DNA from: Acidobacteriota bacterium
Lineage (GTDB): Bacteria; Acidobacteriota; Terriglobia; Terriglobales; Acidobacteriaceae
Direction of reading: 5' to 3'
NCBI GenBank assembly: GCA_003225495.1
Contig: QIAJ01000235.1
Span: 1-51,635 of the forward strand
Length of the DNA stretch: 51,635 bases
Below the pieces are notes generated by a model. That model made no database searches and was not told the DNA's origin. It was given only the letters and a program-made list of their open reading frames with translations. This document shows, in pieces, positions 25,369-35,443 of the stretch. Within the stretch, counting starts at the first letter, position 1; each line of letters starts with the position of its first letter. The translations under genes and the position numbers were made by a program.

Positions 25369-25743
25369 TCACTGATCCCTCCAGCGGCCAACAAGCTGGC
25401 TCAGAGGAATCTCGATGCCGCTCCCCAACCGCAGCCTGTCCCGCAAGAAAAGGTTTTCTAGCTTCAGACGACGATGCTGCATAGCACGGCGGACGGCAAA
25501 GACCAATTGCTCTCGCGTGAAGGGTCTGAACAGAAAGTCGTAGCCACCCATGTCGAGAAATTTGTTCATGAGGCTGATGTCCGGTGTGGCGGTAGAGACG
25601 ATGACAGGAATTGTTCGCGAGGTTGTTGTTCCGATCAGGCTCTTTAAGCTGTCCTCGACCCACTCCGTCACGCCGCAACAAACAAGATCAATTCTCTTCT
25701 CTGAATTGAGGATTTGTAGAGTCTTGGATGGAGTCTCGGCCAC
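25369..25743 (-). CDS. Degenerate response-regulator receiver domain
   Basis: 124 aa from a GTG start. The C-terminal half of a CheY-like fold is clear (TIPVIVSTATPDISLMNKFL, then DMGGYDFLFRPFTREQLVFA). The first strand with its acidic pair is not encoded: an in-frame stop lies just upstream. The phospho-acceptor strand reads DLVCCGVTE with no Asp in the usual place, and the conserved Lys is Arg (FLFRPF). It is therefore either an atypical, non-phosphorylated pseudo-receiver or a decayed gene. Confidence 0.6.
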   Translation of the reverse strand: MAETPSKTLQILNSEKRIDLVCCGVTEWVEDSLKSLIGTTTSRTIPVIVSTATPDISLMNKFLDMGGYDFLFRPFTREQLVFAVRRAMQHRRLKLENLFLRDRLRLGSGIEIPLSQLVGRWRDQ

Positions 25744-26015
25744 GCTGCACTCGTAAGCAGGAAGAGGAAAAAATAGTTAGACTGCACAGGGAGTTCGTTT
25801 TACAGCGGCGGATCGCGGTTAGACATAGGTCAATTACCTAAGACCTGTCTGTGTCGGGCATCGGCTGCTTCAACGCCAAATATCATTTCAGTTTCTGGCG
25901 TCCAGTGACGGTGATTCAAAACGGGCAGATCGACGCGAATCCTGACACCATAGCGGATCCCGCTTGGCTGCCACTGGGCATAACCCCGCCACATCACTGT
26001 GGGAGAAATAGCGAG
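25744..26015. other. Intergenic, no gene seen
   Basis: Contains no plausible coding frame. The right end carries the terminator of the LPXTG gene. Confidence 0.4.
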
Positions 26016-26059
26016 AAAAGGGTTCGAGAGAGTGGTACGAAACTAGCACTCCCGAACCC
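26016..26059 (-). terminator. Terminator after the LPXTG gene
   Basis: CGAACCC (26053-26059) pairs with GGGTTCG (26020-26026), and an inner GAGTG/CACTC pair extends the stem. On the minus strand TTTT follows. It lies 11 nt past the LPXTG gene stop. Confidence 0.65.
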
Positions 26060-26069
26060 GGGTATTCGC

Positions 26070-26834
26070 TCAAAAGATACTGCGTATCAGTCTCAAGCCG
26101 AGCGAGGACAAGAGAGAGAAGCTACCCAGTAATCCGACAAGCGGCAGTAGGCTTCCAGTCTTCGGCAGTTCCGCAGGAGCGGCCGGAGCGGGTGCGGGCT
26201 CCAACTCTGCAACCAGGATCGGCGCATCGGCCGGCGGAGGCGGCGGAGGCGGCGACATCGAACCGCTTAACCTTCGCTGGTGATCAACCACAGTCTGAGG
26301 AACCTCAACGATCTTGGTGGCTGAGACTTTCATCCCCTTCTTCAAACCCCAAGCGTCCGTTTCCTGGCCGTCCACCATGAACTTCTGGCCCTTGGGGATT
26401 TTGAACTGCTGGTTGTTGCCATCCTCCAGGGTCAGAATCACGGAGTTCGGCGGATTTATGTGCCATACCTTTCCCTGGACTGTCTGAACTGTTGTGATGG
26501 TTTGGGGAGTTGTGGATACGATGGTCGTACGCTGGAGCTTCATACCCGGTTTCAAGTCATGAATCCCGAGTTGTTGACCATTCACCGTAACCTTGGCGCT
26601 TTCGGGAACATTGGGGAAATGCCGAATCGAACCATCCTCCATCTTGACCACAAGGTCATTGCCATTCACGAGCACCACCTCGGCGCGTTCGACTGTGATT
26701 TCCTTGGTGGCTTCTCCGCTCGTTGTATTGGTTTCTGTCTTGATTTGTGCGCTCATGCTCAGGGCGAAGGCCAAACACATCGTCCCCACCGCAATCACCA
26801 GCAACACACGTATCCATCCGGTTTTTGAGTTCAT
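26070..26834 (-). CDS. LPXTG-anchored surface protein (sortase substrate)
   Basis: 254 aa. It has a signal peptide (WIRVLLVIAVGTMCLAFALS, then MSAQ), two related beta-rich modules (about 45-110 and 118-182: NGNDLVVKMEDGS / TVNGQQLGIHDLKPGMKL and NSVILTLEDGNNQQFKIP / MVDGQETDAWGLKKGMKV), and a Pro/Ala-rich spacer. It ends in a complete sorting signal: LPKTG (223-227), a hydrophobic helix and a basic tail RLIRSIF. AAGGAG lies 7 nt before the ATG. It follows the sortase gene in the same orientation, so it is its probable substrate. Confidence 0.85.
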   Translation of the reverse strand: MNSKTGWIRVLLVIAVGTMCLAFALSMSAQIKTETNTTSGEATKEITVERAEVVLVNGNDLVVKMEDGSIRHFPNVPESAKVTVNGQQLGIHDLKPGMKLQRTTIVSTTPQTITTVQTVQGKVWHINPPNSVILTLEDGNNQQFKIPKGQKFMVDGQETDAWGLKKGMKVSATKIVEVPQTVVDHQRRLSGSMSPPPPPPPADAPILVAELEPAPAPAAPAELPKTGSLLPLVGLLGSFSLLSSLGLRLIRSIF

Positions 26835-26901
26835 CGTGTTTCTCCTTGTTCTAGCTTTTTCAGCCATGTGAGGGCCAACATCAAGCGCCGTCTCAACGAC
26901 T

Positions 26902-27711
26902 TCATCTCACCTTTTGTTGCGGCAACTCTCCTGGTTCGGCCCTGGTTTTACTAACATCGAGAACCGATAAGTTCGACCCCGTGATCGAGGCCTGAATGAT
27001 GTAGCGTTGTGGCGCGCTCCCAACAAAATGGAACGGGTAACATGTCACCAGCGTGAGCGAAGGACGCAACCGCGGTTGCAGCACCGAGACTTCGTCGGGG
27101 CGGACGAGGACTACCTGGTCCACAACATATGTCACTACGCGATTGGGCGTTACCAGTTCGATGGTGTCTCCAGGACCGATGTCTTTGAGCGCCCGAAAGA
27201 ACCCATCGCGGTGGCCGGCAATTCCGATGTTCCCGCTTTCACCGGGGCGATCCGTACCGACGATGTGGCCCACGCCACGGTTAAGTGTCAGTTCATCCGT
27301 GCCATCAAACACCGGCACCTCAAGATGAACCTTGGAGATGCGCAGCACGGCCAACGGCGGATCGAAATATTCCGCCAGGCTCTGTTCATACGCAGCGATC
27401 CGTTTTTCCGACCAGAGGCTGACATCCAATTTCAACCGAGTACCTGGGAGGAAATGAACGGCCGTATCGACAGGCCGCTCCGCTTGAATATCTTGGAAGG
27501 GTTTCAATCCCGCGCGGGACAAGATCGTCCTATGCGTATACGCTGCCGTGTAAACCCCGATCAACAATAATCCGACGATTAGTAACAAGCTCTCGATCTT
27601 GCCTGAGACTCTCATTTCCAACCTGGCCTTGTGCTTTACCGGCCGTGAATGATGTGCAGATTCGGAGGATCGCAACATCCGTGCAGCAACCGTGGGCGTC
27701 GCTCTCGTCAC
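26902..27711 (-). CDS. Class D-like sortase
   Basis: 269 aa from the GTG at 27711. A second start at 27615 (MRVSGKIESLLLIVGLLLIG) would place the membrane anchor right at the N-terminus and give 237 aa. The catalytic residues are present: His167 (AGHRDGFF), Cys224 (TLVTCYPF) and Arg236 (SAPQRYIIQA), numbered from the GTG. Sortases cleave LPXTG between Thr and Gly and transfer the protein to an amine. The LPXTG gene follows 67 bp downstream. In a diderm bacterium the acceptor is not obvious. Confidence 0.9.
   Translation of the reverse strand: MTRATPTVAARMLRSSESAHHSRPVKHKARLEMRVSGKIESLLLIVGLLLIGVYTAAYTHRTILSRAGLKPFQDIQAERPVDTAVHFLPGTRLKLDVSLWSEKRIAAYEQSLAEYFDPPLAVLRISKVHLEVPVFDGTDELTLNRGVGHIVGTDRPGESGNIGIAGHRDGFFRALKDIGPGDTIELVTPNRVVTYVVDQVVLVRPDEVSVLQPRLRPSLTLVTCYPFHFVGSAPQRYIIQASITGSNLSVLDVSKTRAEPGELPQQKVR
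27672..27686 (-). promoter_or_regulatory. Weak sigma54-like promoter before the sortase
   Basis: Minus strand CTGCACG-GATG-TTGC has a perfect -12 half and an imperfect -24 half (consensus TGGCACG). It would start transcription near 27661, about 100 bp downstream of the CTGTCA palindrome. This would support the internal sortase start at 27615. Tentative. Confidence 0.25.
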
Positions 27712-27754
27712 GGCCGGACATCACAAGTCTAAAAAACGCACACGCTGGTCGTAA

Positions 27755-27770
27755 CTGTCAGTAGTGACAG
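27755..27770. promoter_or_regulatory. Palindromic operator-like site, copy 1
   Basis: CTGTCAGTAGTGACAG, a 6+4+6 inverted repeat between the sortase and the divergent small gene at 27941. It differs by one central base from the copy at 39104 and is related to the one at 49402. Confidence 0.6.
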
Positions 27771-27940
27771 CTTCCAAAATACGGGCGTGCGCAGGATCGC
27801 GAGGTTGTTTTCGAAGGCTAAAGTATTTATGTGCGCGCACGGGGAGAAATTACCTGTCAAGGCTGCCAGTTGGAAAGTTCTCAAATCTTCGTGAAGGTGG
27901 CTGAGGTTAGCTAGAAATCCTTGGTGAAGAGGCAACGACT

Positions 27941-28186
27941 ATGGGCGACCTGGCGGATCATCAGCGAATCGGCGGGGAAATCGTTCATATCAGCGATTGC
28001 TACGTTTGGGCAGAGATCTATTATCTGAATTCAACAAGGGACTACCGCGAGTACAATCCACGAAATGGCGCCGATAGACCGCGCTCCATTTCTCTCGACA
28101 ACGGGGTCCCTCTTGAGTTTTCAGAACGCGCGCCAGGAAGAGGCGCCCAATCTTTGCGGAGCTTGATGGAGTTTCTGTTCTCCTGA
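27941..28186 (+). CDS. 81-aa conserved-looking hypothetical protein
   Basis: MGDLADHQRIGGEIVHISDC then VWAEIYYLNSTRDYREYNPR. The YYLxSxxDYREY segment resembles small proteins seen repeatedly in Acidobacteriota genomes. GAGG lies 9 nt upstream of the ATG. No signal peptide or catalytic motif. Unknown function. Confidence 0.6.
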   Translation: MGDLADHQRIGGEIVHISDCYVWAEIYYLNSTRDYREYNPRNGADRPRSISLDNGVPLEFSERAPGRGAQSLRSLMEFLFS

Positions 28187-28368
28187 TCTGTGGGCTTGTC
28201 TGTTACGGTGTCTTCGAAGTTTTTGCAGGTAGCTCCGGTTCGAATCAATATAGTGGCCGGATAGTCAGAAACGACGTTTCTCGGTGACAGCATTCAACGC
28301 TGCCGTTGAGAAAGTCAGGTGTGTTCAGCTTGGTGAGATGCGGGCACTCTGGGTGCCAGCGCCACATC

Positions 28369-31300
28369 TTATACTGCTATGCTCCGATGCTGCGCGTCCT
28401 CCACAAAGGGCACGCGAGCCGAGATCGTAGTGCCGCCGCCAGGGTCCGACTTAATGGAAAAATCGCCCTTCACCAATTGGAGCCTCTCTCTCATGCTGAT
28501 CAACCCGAGGCCTCGCCCCTGCATCGCAGCTTGCCAGTCAAAACCTACTCCCGCGTCACTCACACTTAGCCGGATCTCCTCCGGCGTTCCGCTTAGATCA
28601 ACCTTAAAGTGCTGAGCACCGCTATGCTTAACCGCATTCTGCAAGGCTTCCTGTAAAACTCGAAACAGGCAAAGCGAGATTTCCATCGGAAGGGTACGGG
28701 GTATATCCAAGTGACTGAATTCAACCCGTACCTTATGTTGCTCCGACAGTTCTTTGCAGTAGCTATTGGCTGCCGCCACAATGCCCAGATATTCAAGCTT
28801 CGAGGAATGGAGACGGTGGGACAGGGCCTGAATGTCCTTACTAACGTCCGAAAGACGCTGACGGGCCTGCTGGATGTAATCGTGAAGGTCAACCGCCGAC
28901 TCGGGAAGATGCTGGCTCCAACGTTCCAACCCAATCGCCACCAGCGCGATGCGTTGATTGACATCGTCATGCAGCTCTCTGGCTATCCAGGTGCGCTCCT
29001 CCTCGTGGGCCTCAATCAGCCTGCGACCCATGCTGGCGAGACTTTCCTCAGCCAGTTTGCTATCGGTGATGTCGAGGCACGAGCCGATGTAGCCGGCAAA
29101 AGAGCCGTCCGAGTTGAATCTTGGCACACCTATATCGGATAGCCAGCGGTAGTTTCCGTCGTGCCGCCTGAGCCGATACTGCATCTTGAACGACTGCCGG
29201 AGATCGAATGCCTGGGTGTAGGTATCCAGGCAACTGCTCAAATCTTCATGGTGGACTAGTTCTGCCCAGCCATTGCCAAGCTCTGCTTCAAGGGGCCGAC
29301 CAGTGAACTTTAACCAGGGCTGATTAAAATAGTTGCATAGCTTGTCCCGGCCCGACATCCAGAGCATGACAGGCGCGGTGTTCGCAACAAGGCGGAAACG
29401 TTGTTCGCTCTCACGGATCGCATTCTCCGCCCGCTCCCGCTCGGTAATGTCGATCGCAGAGGCGATCATGCCGACCGTATCCCCCTCCGCGCCCTTGAGT
29501 AATGCCAGGGAAAGGTGAACTGGAAACTCCCTCCCGGACTTGCTGCGTACTCGCGCTTCGGTTTCGTGCCAGCCCTTCTCCTGGACCGGCGCTACAATTT
29601 CTTGTGCAAGAACTGAATGCTGGTCCTCGGGGTACAGGAATGACAGCGGCTTACCCAACGCTTCTTCGGCCGAATACCCAAACACCCTTGTCGCGCCCTG
29701 GTTCCAAAACGTGAGAGAACCCTTCAAATCCGTGGTGACGAGCGCGTCATGAACCTGACCTATCAGTTGAGCTTGTCGCTGCATCGCATCCTGCGCGCGC
29801 TTGCGTTCGGTGATGTCCGCGGTAACGGTGAGGATGCATGGTTCGTTCTCGATTTCGATCCCTTCGGCGGAACGCAAGCCGACTCGTTCCTCGCCGTCCT
29901 TGCAACGAAAGCGGTACTCCACGTTGCGAACGGTGCCTTTGGTCTGAATTTCTTCTAACAATTGCATCCTGTCATCGGGTTCTGCGCAGATGTCAAGGTC
30001 GAGCGGAGTCCTCCCGATTACCTCATCACGTCGCCAGCCAGTGAGTCGTTCGAAAGTCTCGTTGACATCGATATAGCGTTGGTCTTTCGCGCTGGTCACA
30101 GTGACGGCCATTGGGCTTTCCCGAAAAGCTTTGGAGAACTTTTCCTCTGATTTCTTTAGCGCCTCTTCCGCCTGCTTGCGCTCGGTAATGTCCACCGCCA
30201 TGCCGAGCATGCGCTCGGCATCACCGTTGGCCGCATAGCTGAATTGTCCCCTGGCAGTGATCCAGCGTACGGCTCCGTCAGTGCGAACAACACGAAACTC
30301 GGCGACGTAGGGTTTCCGGTTTTGCCGGGCATCGGCAACCACTTTCCAGCCGAGTTCTCGATCTTCCGGGTATATCCGGCGGCGGAATTCGCTTACGTCT
30401 CCGCAATAGGTATCGGATTGGATTCCAAACATAGTCGGCAGATCGCCGAACCAACGGTCGCGTCCAGTCTTGACGTCCCAGTCCCATCCCACAGACTTGC
30501 CGGCCTCTACAGCCTGACGAAGCCGGTCATAGGTGATCGCCAGCTCTTTTTCCGCCTTTGTTCGTCCTGCCCGTTGCCATAGGAGGGCAAAGATGAGGAA
30601 CGTCTCCAGCGCGAACAGGGCAATGCCACCGATGAAGTACCACTTGTAGGATTCCCAGATGGTGAACTGCCGATTCAGCACGATGCTGCCAGGAGGAAGG
30701 TTCTCTTCTCTTAAACCCCAACGCTTGAGGGCACGCCAATCGAACATGTAGGTGGTAATTGCTTTTACCCTGGGAATGTCCTGCGGCTTCTCACCGTTGA
30801 GAACCCTCACAGTCATTTGGGCAGCCGTCTGACCAATTGCAGCAAAGCTTACCAAGTAGCCGCCAACCGTTCCATTGCCGAGATCCACGTCGTCCACGAC
30901 AAAGACCGGCGCATGTGCAGCGCCGGCCACCAGGGGAACGGACTGTTTGGCGTCAATGAAACGAGTTCCCTCGGCATCCTCCATGATGGATGTGTGATAG
31001 ACGATCGTATGATCCGGCAGGTGCTTCAGGCGCTCGATCAGCGCGGGCATACCTAGGTCGGTGAGATATGTGAAGTCCAATTCCGACTCATGTTTGCGAA
31101 AGCTGTTCCTGGCAATAGCCTCGAGATGCCGGTCATATGCTCCCACACCACCCACTACGACTACGTGCTTGGTACCGGGTTGGAGCACCAGTGCGGCCTT
31201 CAGAGTTTCCTCCGGCTGCGCCACGGCCCACACCCCGGTGAAATGAGAATCGAGCTTCAGTTCATCTAACATCTCTTCAGTAAGTCCACAAAAGATAATC

Positions 31301-31685
31301 GGGATTCCGGGGAAGAACTTTCCGTGCGCTGCGACCATGAACCGAAGCGGTTCGAGCCCGACGGCAATGATCACGTCGGGCTGGCGATCCCGATACTTGT
31401 GGATGTACCACTCCCGGAATTGCCGCTGGGAGGCTTCATCCGGAAACACATATCCTCCGTGTAGAGCTCAATCTGGTGTGGCGACTGCTCCAGGCCAGCC
31501 ACGATCGCCTCATCCATCCGATCAACACCGGGTGAGGAAAGAGGTCCTAGGACATTGAGAATGAGTACGCGACGGACTTGCTTAACCTGAGCTGCGGCTG
31601 GATTTTGGAAGACGAGAAAAGCTCCCAGCAGCAAGAGTAGGAGCTTCCGTGGTCCCGAGCCTTTACGTCGACACAATCGCATCAT
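28369..31685 (-). CDS. Multi-PAS sensor histidine kinase with periplasmic ABC-substrate-like domain (frameshifted)
   Basis: The true start is the ATG at 31685 with GGGGAG upstream. It gives a signal peptide (KLLLLLLGAFLVFQNPAAA) and about 75 residues to QIELYTE. The frame then shifts by one near 31455 and continues as YVFPDEASQRQFREW for about 1025 residues. In the long part: a periplasmic ABC-substrate-binding-like domain (to about 250), a membrane helix (270-291), four PAS domains, a HisKA_3 dimerisation helix with the phospho-His in RELHDDVNQR, and a HATPase_c domain (VSDAGVGFDW). It belongs to the NarX-like kinase class, whose partners are NarL-type regulators. One lost base explains the break; sequencing error or mutation. 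Confidence 0.85.
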
Positions 31686-31848
31686 GGAAGTCTCCCCTAC
31701 CACCCCGGCTATCCTGCACTGGCAAAACTTACAGGCTGTGCCACTTGTCAAGGATGGTGACTCGGGCGTAACATCGCGACGTTCCGTTGAGCAGCTTACC
31801 CCAGAAAACGGCCTTCCGGCTAGGAGCTTCTTCAAGCAGGAGTTGTCA

Positions 31849-34800
31849 GTGTCAGTTGTCTGCAATTCGCGGTTCCCCCTGGCACCTCTTCCCTGGCGTA
31901 TTTGGCTCGGAGTATTTGCTATTGGCTTGGGACTAGTAGGTCGCACCTTCAGCCAGACCGCTTCAACCAGCGCCGTGACAGGTGTGGCACTAGACCCCTC
32001 GGGCGCTGCCCTCCCGGGTGTCGTCATCCAGCTGCTTAACAAGGGGACATCTGAGACAAATTCTGCCACCTCAGACCCAGAGGGAAGGTTCGCGTTCCCT
32101 TTGCTGCCACCTGGCAATTACCAGCTGGAGGCCACGAAACCAAATTTCCAAGCACTACGCTATACAGACCTACGGCTCTTCGTAACAGAAACTCTCCGAC
32201 TTGAACTTCATCTCCGGCTCGCCACGGTTATGGGGAGCGTTCAGGTGTCTTCTGAGTCGACAATGGTCCAGAGCGACAATTCTGCGCTCGGGCGGGTAGC
32301 CAACGAAACCGCGGTAAGTGGTCTTCCGCTGGTAACGCGGAACTTCGCTCAATTAGCCAGCTTCTCACCTGGGGTTATTACCGGCGTCAACAACGCAGGA
32401 GGGCTTGGATTGGGGGGCACGGCATTGTCCCAGATCGCCAGCTCCAACGATGGGATATTCGTCCATGGAGCGCGCTCCTATGACAATAACTTCCAACTGG
32501 ACGGCATTAGCGTGAGCGATGTGCAGGGCAGTGCGGCAGGGAGCGGCGGAATTCCAATCCCTAGCCCCGACAGCATTCAGGAATTCAAGGTCCAGACAGG
32601 GCTGTACGACGCAGCCTATGGTCGTTATGGTGGCGCCAACGTCAGCGTGATTACAAAAACGGGCGGCAACACCTTCCATGGAACGGTTTTTGAGTTCTTG
32701 CGCAACGAGGTCCTGAACGCCAACGATTTCTTCCTGAACCAGGCCGGCCAACCACGCCCTGTCCTCAAGCAAAATCAGTTTGGGTTTGCGTTTGGTGGGC
32801 CAATCAAGAAAGAGAAACTGCTCCTCTTCAGTTCGTATCAGGGGACGCGCCAGACTAACGCTGTAGCTGCAGGTCAGTCGAGGACTGCTTGCGCTGCCAG
32901 CCTGACTGAGCCGCCGCTAACGAGTGACCGGACGGCCGCTGCGCTCGGGAAAATGTTTGCCGGCAGGAGTGGCGCGCAGGGAGGCGTGACCATCGACCCC
33001 GAAGGTTCCAACATCAATCCCGTGGCACTGGCGCTCCTGAATCTGAAGCTCTCCGATGGAACGTTCCTGATCCCGACACCACAAACTGTGGACCCGACAA
33101 CGGAACTGGTCGAACAGCAAGGTTTTTCAGTCCTCACCGAGCCTTGCCGTTTCAGTGAAAACCAATTGTCCACCAACATTGACTACCTGTCCCCGCAGAA
33201 CAGCAAAACCGCAGTGCGCTTCTTCCTGGCGAATGACAATCAGAACGTGACGTTTCCCGGGAATGGCCTGAATGCGGCAGGAAACATCCCTGGGTTTCCG
33301 AGCCCGGCCGAATCTGGCTTCAGAGTGTTTTCTTTTGCGCACTCGGATGAGTTCAACAGCGCATGGCTCAACGAAGTGCGGATCGGGTACGTCCGCACCA
33401 GGGCCAGCACGGAGGCGAGGGTTCCGTTCAGTTGGTCGGACGTTGGTGTTGCTGAAGGCGAAATGAGCAGGAACAATGATCTTCCTAGTTTGAAAATTCT
33501 TGGTTCCATCAGTCTTGCCTCCGGCTTTCCACGAACTATGACGCAGAACAGTTTTGTCTTCAGTGATGGCCTCAGCTTGGTCCGTGGAGCTCACGTTGTC
33601 CGATTGGGAGGTTCGCTCACCAGGTTGCAAGACAACGTCAATCTTGCGGGTCTTGGATCATTCGTACAGTTTTCGAGCTGGCCGGATTTTCTGCTTGGCC
33701 TTAGCGCCGACGGCAACGGGACCAGTGTCAGTAACGTCTTCGCATCGTTCGATGACTTTGGCCTGTCCACTCGCGAATACCGGGCATGGGAGGGTGCCGC
33801 CTTCGCACAGGATGACTGGAGAATCAGAAAGTCACTGACGCTGAATTTAGGCGTGCGCTACGAGCGCCTCGGACAGTTTGTTGACAGGCTGGGTAGGAAC
33901 GCAAGCTTCGATATCAACAGGGCTGATCCCAATCCTCCGCCCGATGGGAGCGTGGCCGGCTACGTTGTGGCTTCGAACTTTCCTGGTGTAACTCCGCCGG
34001 GTGTGGTTCGCGCAAATAACACTTTCGGGAACGATGGTGCAGGACAGAACACCATTGCGCCTCGAATTGGCTTTGCCTGGCAGGTTCTGCCCGGAACAAG
34101 CCGTTTGGTACTCAGAGGGGGGTATGGCACGTATTATTCCCGACCCACGGGCCAAGCCTTTTATCAAAACGTGTTCGGCGCTCCGTTTTCCGTGTTTCGC
34201 TTAAATGCCGGCACGGCAAACGCAAACGCGACTTTCCAAGCGCCTTTCCCGCAGCCGTTCCCCACGCCGGACTCCTTCCCTTCCTTCCCCCCTTACTCTC
34301 CCGCCACCAACACCACGATATACTCCGTTGCACCCGGTTTTCGGCCCGCCGTGATTCAGCAGTATTCATTGAATATTCAGGCTGAGCTATATGAGGGGTG
34401 GTTGTCTGAAGTTGGATATGTGGGCACTCGCGGCACACACTTGGTACGCCAACGTTCTCTGAATCAGGCGCTGTCAGCCTCTGCGGACCATCCAATCAGG
34501 GGAGTTGCGGACAACGAGTTCAAAAATATTTCTTTACGAGTTCCGATCCTCGGTGTACCTCCGGACTCCCTCGTAGTCATGGAATCCGAGGGCAGCTCCT
34601 GGTACAACGGGCTTGAGGTAAGCTTGACGAAGCGGCTAAGCGACCACCTTCAGTTCCTCGCTTCGTACACCTTCTCCAAGACATTGGACACCGATGGCGC
34701 CGACATTAACTCAACGTCTGCAGGTAACGCACTGACACTGGGAGACCAAAACTCTCCGCGACAACGATGGGGGCGGGCCAGCTTTGACCGCACTCATCGC

Positions 34801-35355
34801 TTGGTTTTCAGCGCCACATGGACTCCTCCAAGCCCGCCTCGCGGCGTGTCACGGGCCGTACTGGGCGACTGGTCTCTGGCTGCCATAGCAACCATTCAAT
34901 CCGGCAGCGCACTTACTATCGGAGAAACAAATTCCAACAATGTTTTCGGAATCAGCGAAGATCGGGCACAACTAAGCGGCGCGTGCTCGAGAGGCCAGTT
35001 GGTGAAGGGAGGGGTGGTCGAGTCGAGACTGAACGGCTATTTCAACTCATCTTGTTTCACAACCCCGCCAATCATCGGCGCGGATGGCATTGGGACGGCA
35101 TTCGGAAATAGCGGAACCGGGATCGTAGACGGTCCCGGACAAGCTAACCTGGATCTCGCGTTTTCAAAGGCTGTGACGCTCAACTGGCCTCTTGAGAACA
35201 GCAAACTTCAATTTCGTGCCGAGTTCTACAACGCCCTGAACCATCCTCAGTTCTCCAACCCAGACAGCACCTTCAAATCACCGACGTTCGGTTTTATCAC
35301 CAGCACGGCAGTGAATCCAAGAGTTGGACAGTTAGCTCTGAGGTTTGATTTCTAG
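31849..35355 (+). CDS. Oar-like TonB-dependent outer-membrane receptor
   Basis: 1168 aa. The GTG at 31849 has AGGAG 6 nt upstream and opens a signal peptide (WRIWLGVFAIGLGLVGRTFS). The longer frame from 31684 would overlap the kinase start. Domains: a carboxypeptidase-regulatory fold (TGVALDPSGAALPGVVIQLL), a plug domain with LPLVTRNFAQLASFSPGV and SIQEFKVQTGLYDAAYGRYG, and a large beta-barrel ending in the outer-membrane signature GQLALRFDF with terminal Phe. Such receptors are greatly expanded in Acidobacteriota and import oligosaccharides or other large ligands. It is divergent from the sensor kinase. Ligand unknown. Confidence 0.93.
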   Translation: MSVVCNSRFPLAPLPWRIWLGVFAIGLGLVGRTFSQTASTSAVTGVALDPSGAALPGVVIQLLNKGTSETNSATSDPEGRFAFPLLPPGNYQLEATKPNFQALRYTDLRLFVTETLRLELHLRLATVMGSVQVSSESTMVQSDNSALGRVANETAVSGLPLVTRNFAQLASFSPGVITGVNNAGGLGLGGTALSQIASSNDGIFVHGARSYDNNFQLDGISVSDVQGSAAGSGGIPIPSPDSIQEFKVQTGLYDAAYGRYGGANVSVITKTGGNTFHGTVFEFLRNEVLNANDFFLNQAGQPRPVLKQNQFGFAFGGPIKKEKLLLFSSYQGTRQTNAVAAGQSRTACAASLTEPPLTSDRTAAALGKMFAGRSGAQGGVTIDPEGSNINPVALALLNLKLSDGTFLIPTPQTVDPTTELVEQQGFSVLTEPCRFSENQLSTNIDYLSPQNSKTAVRFFLANDNQNVTFPGNGLNAAGNIPGFPSPAESGFRVFSFAHSDEFNSAWLNEVRIGYVRTRASTEARVPFSWSDVGVAEGEMSRNNDLPSLKILGSISLASGFPRTMTQNSFVFSDGLSLVRGAHVVRLGGSLTRLQDNVNLAGLGSFVQFSSWPDFLLGLSADGNGTSVSNVFASFDDFGLSTREYRAWEGAAFAQDDWRIRKSLTLNLGVRYERLGQFVDRLGRNASFDINRADPNPPPDGSVAGYVVASNFPGVTPPGVVRANNTFGNDGAGQNTIAPRIGFAWQVLPGTSRLVLRGGYGTYYSRPTGQAFYQNVFGAPFSVFRLNAGTANANATFQAPFPQPFPTPDSFPSFPPYSPATNTTIYSVAPGFRPAVIQQYSLNIQAELYEGWLSEVGYVGTRGTHLVRQRSLNQALSASADHPIRGVADNEFKNISLRVPILGVPPDSLVVMESEGSSWYNGLEVSLTKRLSDHLQFLASYTFSKTLDTDGADINSTSAGNALTLGDQNSPRQRWGRASFDRTHRLVFSATWTPPSPPRGVSRAVLGDWSLAAIATIQSGSALTIGETNSNNVFGISEDRAQLSGACSRGQLVKGGVVESRLNGYFNSSCFTTPPIIGADGIGTAFGNSGTGIVDGPGQANLDLAFSKAVTLNWPLENSKLQFRAEFYNALNHPQFSNPDSTFKSPTFGFITSTAVNPRVGQLALRFDF

Positions 35356-35443
35356 TCGATTAGACTGTGCTGCAGTCGTGGGGAAGGATCAATAGAAGGA
35401 CGTGCCGTTTACGCGGCGATATGCTTCGAACGCCATCGCAGAC

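Noticed and set aside
31684..31848. Upstream extension of the TonB receptor
   Set aside because: It overlaps the kinase start on the other strand, precedes the signal peptide and lacks a ribosome site.
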